Assembly: GCF_030815125.1 (NCBI RefSeq)
Contig: NZ_JAUSWH010000001.1
Span: 62,001 to 126,000, forward strand
Origin: Allorhizobium paknamense
GTDB taxonomy: Bacteria; Pseudomonadota; Alphaproteobacteria; Rhizobiales; Rhizobiaceae
DNA length: 64,000 bases
Reading direction: 5' to 3'
Each line of letters begins with the position of its first letter. Position 1 is the first letter of the stretch. The position numbers were made by a program, and so were the translations under genes. The notes under the pieces were generated by a model. That model searched no databases and had not been told where the DNA came from. It saw nothing but the letters and a program-made list of their open reading frames with translations. Below are positions 63,028-64,000 of the stretch, piece by piece.

Positions 63028-64000
63028 ATGACGGACGCCTTTCAAAAGGTCGTACAAGCCTATCGAAATGGCGCCTATGATCACTGCCTGACGCTTGCAG
63101 CACCTCTGTTGCGCTCTCCCAAACCGCATCCGGCGCTGCTGCTTATGGCGGCCCAGGCGAGCGTCAAGCTCGAGCGAAATGCGGAGGCTGCGCACTACTA
63201 TGAAAAGGCTGCCGATGTGCATCAGGCAGAAGCGCCGACCCTTCTGCTGATGGCGGCGCGGCTGCTTTTCAATCTTCATCAGAAGGAAGCTGCCCTGGCG
63301 CTGATGCGCCGCTCGCAGGCGATGCGGCCCTTTGATGTCGAAAGTCTGACCACCTTCCGCCGTCTGTTGCGGGAACAGGCCTATCTGGACGAGATCGAGG
63401 CAGGTGATGCCGAGTTGCTAGCCCTGATGCAGCGCGGCGCTCCCCAGGCCTTTCTGGTGGACGATCCGCACGAACACATCATGTGGTGCGCCGATGAGGC
63501 GCTGAACGGGCTGAACCGGCGCATGCCGACGGGAACGGCCTTTACGGCGGAAAGCCGCAGCGCGCGCCGGGCCATGCCGCATGCGTGGGCAGAGCGCATC
63601 CGTATCGGTTATCTCAGCAATGATGTCTCCGACCAGCATGCCACCATGATTCTGTTTCGCGGTGTGCTGGCCAGCCACGATCCGGCGCGGTTCGATGTGA
63701 CGCTGTTCTGCTATACCGATCCGGATGTGGCCGCGACCGATCAGGGCTTTCGCACATCCTGTCCCAATCTCGTCTCTATCACCGATCTTGATGACGAGAG
63801 CGCCGCAGAGGTGATCCGTGCCCGCGGCATCGATATTCTCGTCGATCTGAAGGGCCATACACGCGATGCTCGTGTCGATCTGGTCAATCGCGGGCTTGCG
63901 CCGGTCCAGGCGGCCTATCTTGGCTTTCCGGGCAGCGCTTACGGCATTGATTGCGACTATGTCATCGGAGACCGGATCGTGCTGGCCGATGGCATGCAGC
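63028..64000 (+). CDS. GT41-family glycosyltransferase, paralogue C (3' end outside window)
   Basis: The frame from ATG 63028 is open to the end of the window (324 codons). The first ~130 residues are TPR-like (FQKVVQAYRNGAYDHCLTLA, AEAAHYYEKAADVHQAEAP). The catalytic domain begins with RIRIGYLSNDVSDQHATMIL and continues with DVTLFCYTDPDV, ILVDLKGHTRDARVDL, AAYLGFPGSAYGIDCDYVIGDRIVL. It is closer to paralogues A and B than to housekeeping glycosyltransferases. The last C-terminal part, including the GHTTT motif, is not in view. The start seven bases after the small gene indicates translational coupling. Confidence 0.85.
   Translation, partial: MTDAFQKVVQAYRNGAYDHCLTLAAPLLRSPKPHPALLLMAAQASVKLERNAEAAHYYEKAADVHQAEAPTLLLMAARLLFNLHQKEAALALMRRSQAMRPFDVESLTTFRRLLREQAYLDEIEAGDAELLALMQRGAPQAFLVDDPHEHIMWCADEALNGLNRRMPTGTAFTAESRSARRAMPHAWAERIRIGYLSNDVSDQHATMILFRGVLASHDPARFDVTLFCYTDPDVAATDQGFRTSCPNLVSITDLDDESAAEVIRARGIDILVDLKGHTRDARVDLVNRGLAPVQAAYLGFPGSAYGIDCDYVIGDRIVLADGMQ

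Overview
The window is a chromosomal segment of an alphaproteobacterium, most likely a Rhizobiaceae member close to Agrobacterium, Rhizobium or Allorhizobium. This rests on LexA boxes of the GAAC-N7-GAAC / GTTC-N7-GTTC type, the glnB-glnA pair, the cysG-DUF2849-cysI-DUF934 sulfite-reduction set, a CobK/CbiD/CobQ cobalamin pathway, a ProX/ProW/ProV-type quaternary-amine transporter and several short intergenic palindromic repeats of the kind rhizobia carry. Coding density is high, there is one tRNA, and no prophage, transposase gene, CRISPR array or rRNA was seen.

Layout. 1-0.6 kb: end of an HlyD-type efflux adaptor. 0.8-5.8 kb (minus): siroheme synthesis and assimilatory sulfite reduction with a ferredoxin-NADP reductase. 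6-8.5 kb (plus): a deaminase, mazG, tRNA-Leu(UAA) and the SOS repressor lexA with its boxes. 8.7-16 kb (minus): holB, tmk, a D,D-carboxypeptidase-like protein that has lost two of three catalytic motifs, rlpA and gyrA. 16-25 kb: a MarC-family protein, divergent ssb/uvrA sharing an SOS box, DUF72, a Na/Pi cotransporter-family protein and the NAD(P)HX repair enzyme. 25-28.5 kb: nitrogen regulation (glnB behind a sigma-54 promoter, glnA), a TA-flanked MITE-like element and a class A beta-lactamase with an RTG motif. 28.5-33.6 kb (minus): CLC channel, then metG-tatD-MBL. 33.8-45.3 kb: TSUP permease, hspQ with a sigma-32-like promoter, GNAT, cbiD-cobK, a TPR/GT41 glycosyltransferase, a TfoX-domain protein, a periplasmic binding protein, an SDR, rpe, DUF2259 and purB. 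45.4-51.3 kb: copper ATPase behind a MerR-type operator, a candidate small RNA, DUF1883, rarA and degP. 51.5-56 kb: an LprI-like protein, an asparaginase fused to a bulb-lectin-like domain, PAP2 and cobQ. 56-59.5 kb: a betaine/choline-type ABC transporter. 59.6-64 kb: a locus with two more GT41 (O-GlcNAc-transferase-like) proteins and two unknown proteins, cut by the window edge.

How the parts relate. Most genes are housekeeping. DNA repair genes (lexA, ssb, uvrA) share visible SOS boxes. Nitrogen genes show a -24/-12 promoter. The most unusual features are the three GT41 paralogues (a likely protein O-glycosylation system), the asparaginase-lectin fusion, the degenerate penicillin-binding protein, the candidate sRNA near 48 kb, the MITE in front of the beta-lactamase, and two or more families of intergenic palindromic repeats that repeatedly end exactly on stop codons of neighbouring genes.

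Limits: all functions come from reading motifs and remembered family features; no database search was possible. Start codons were chosen by Shine-Dalgarno spacing and family N-termini and are the least certain coordinates.
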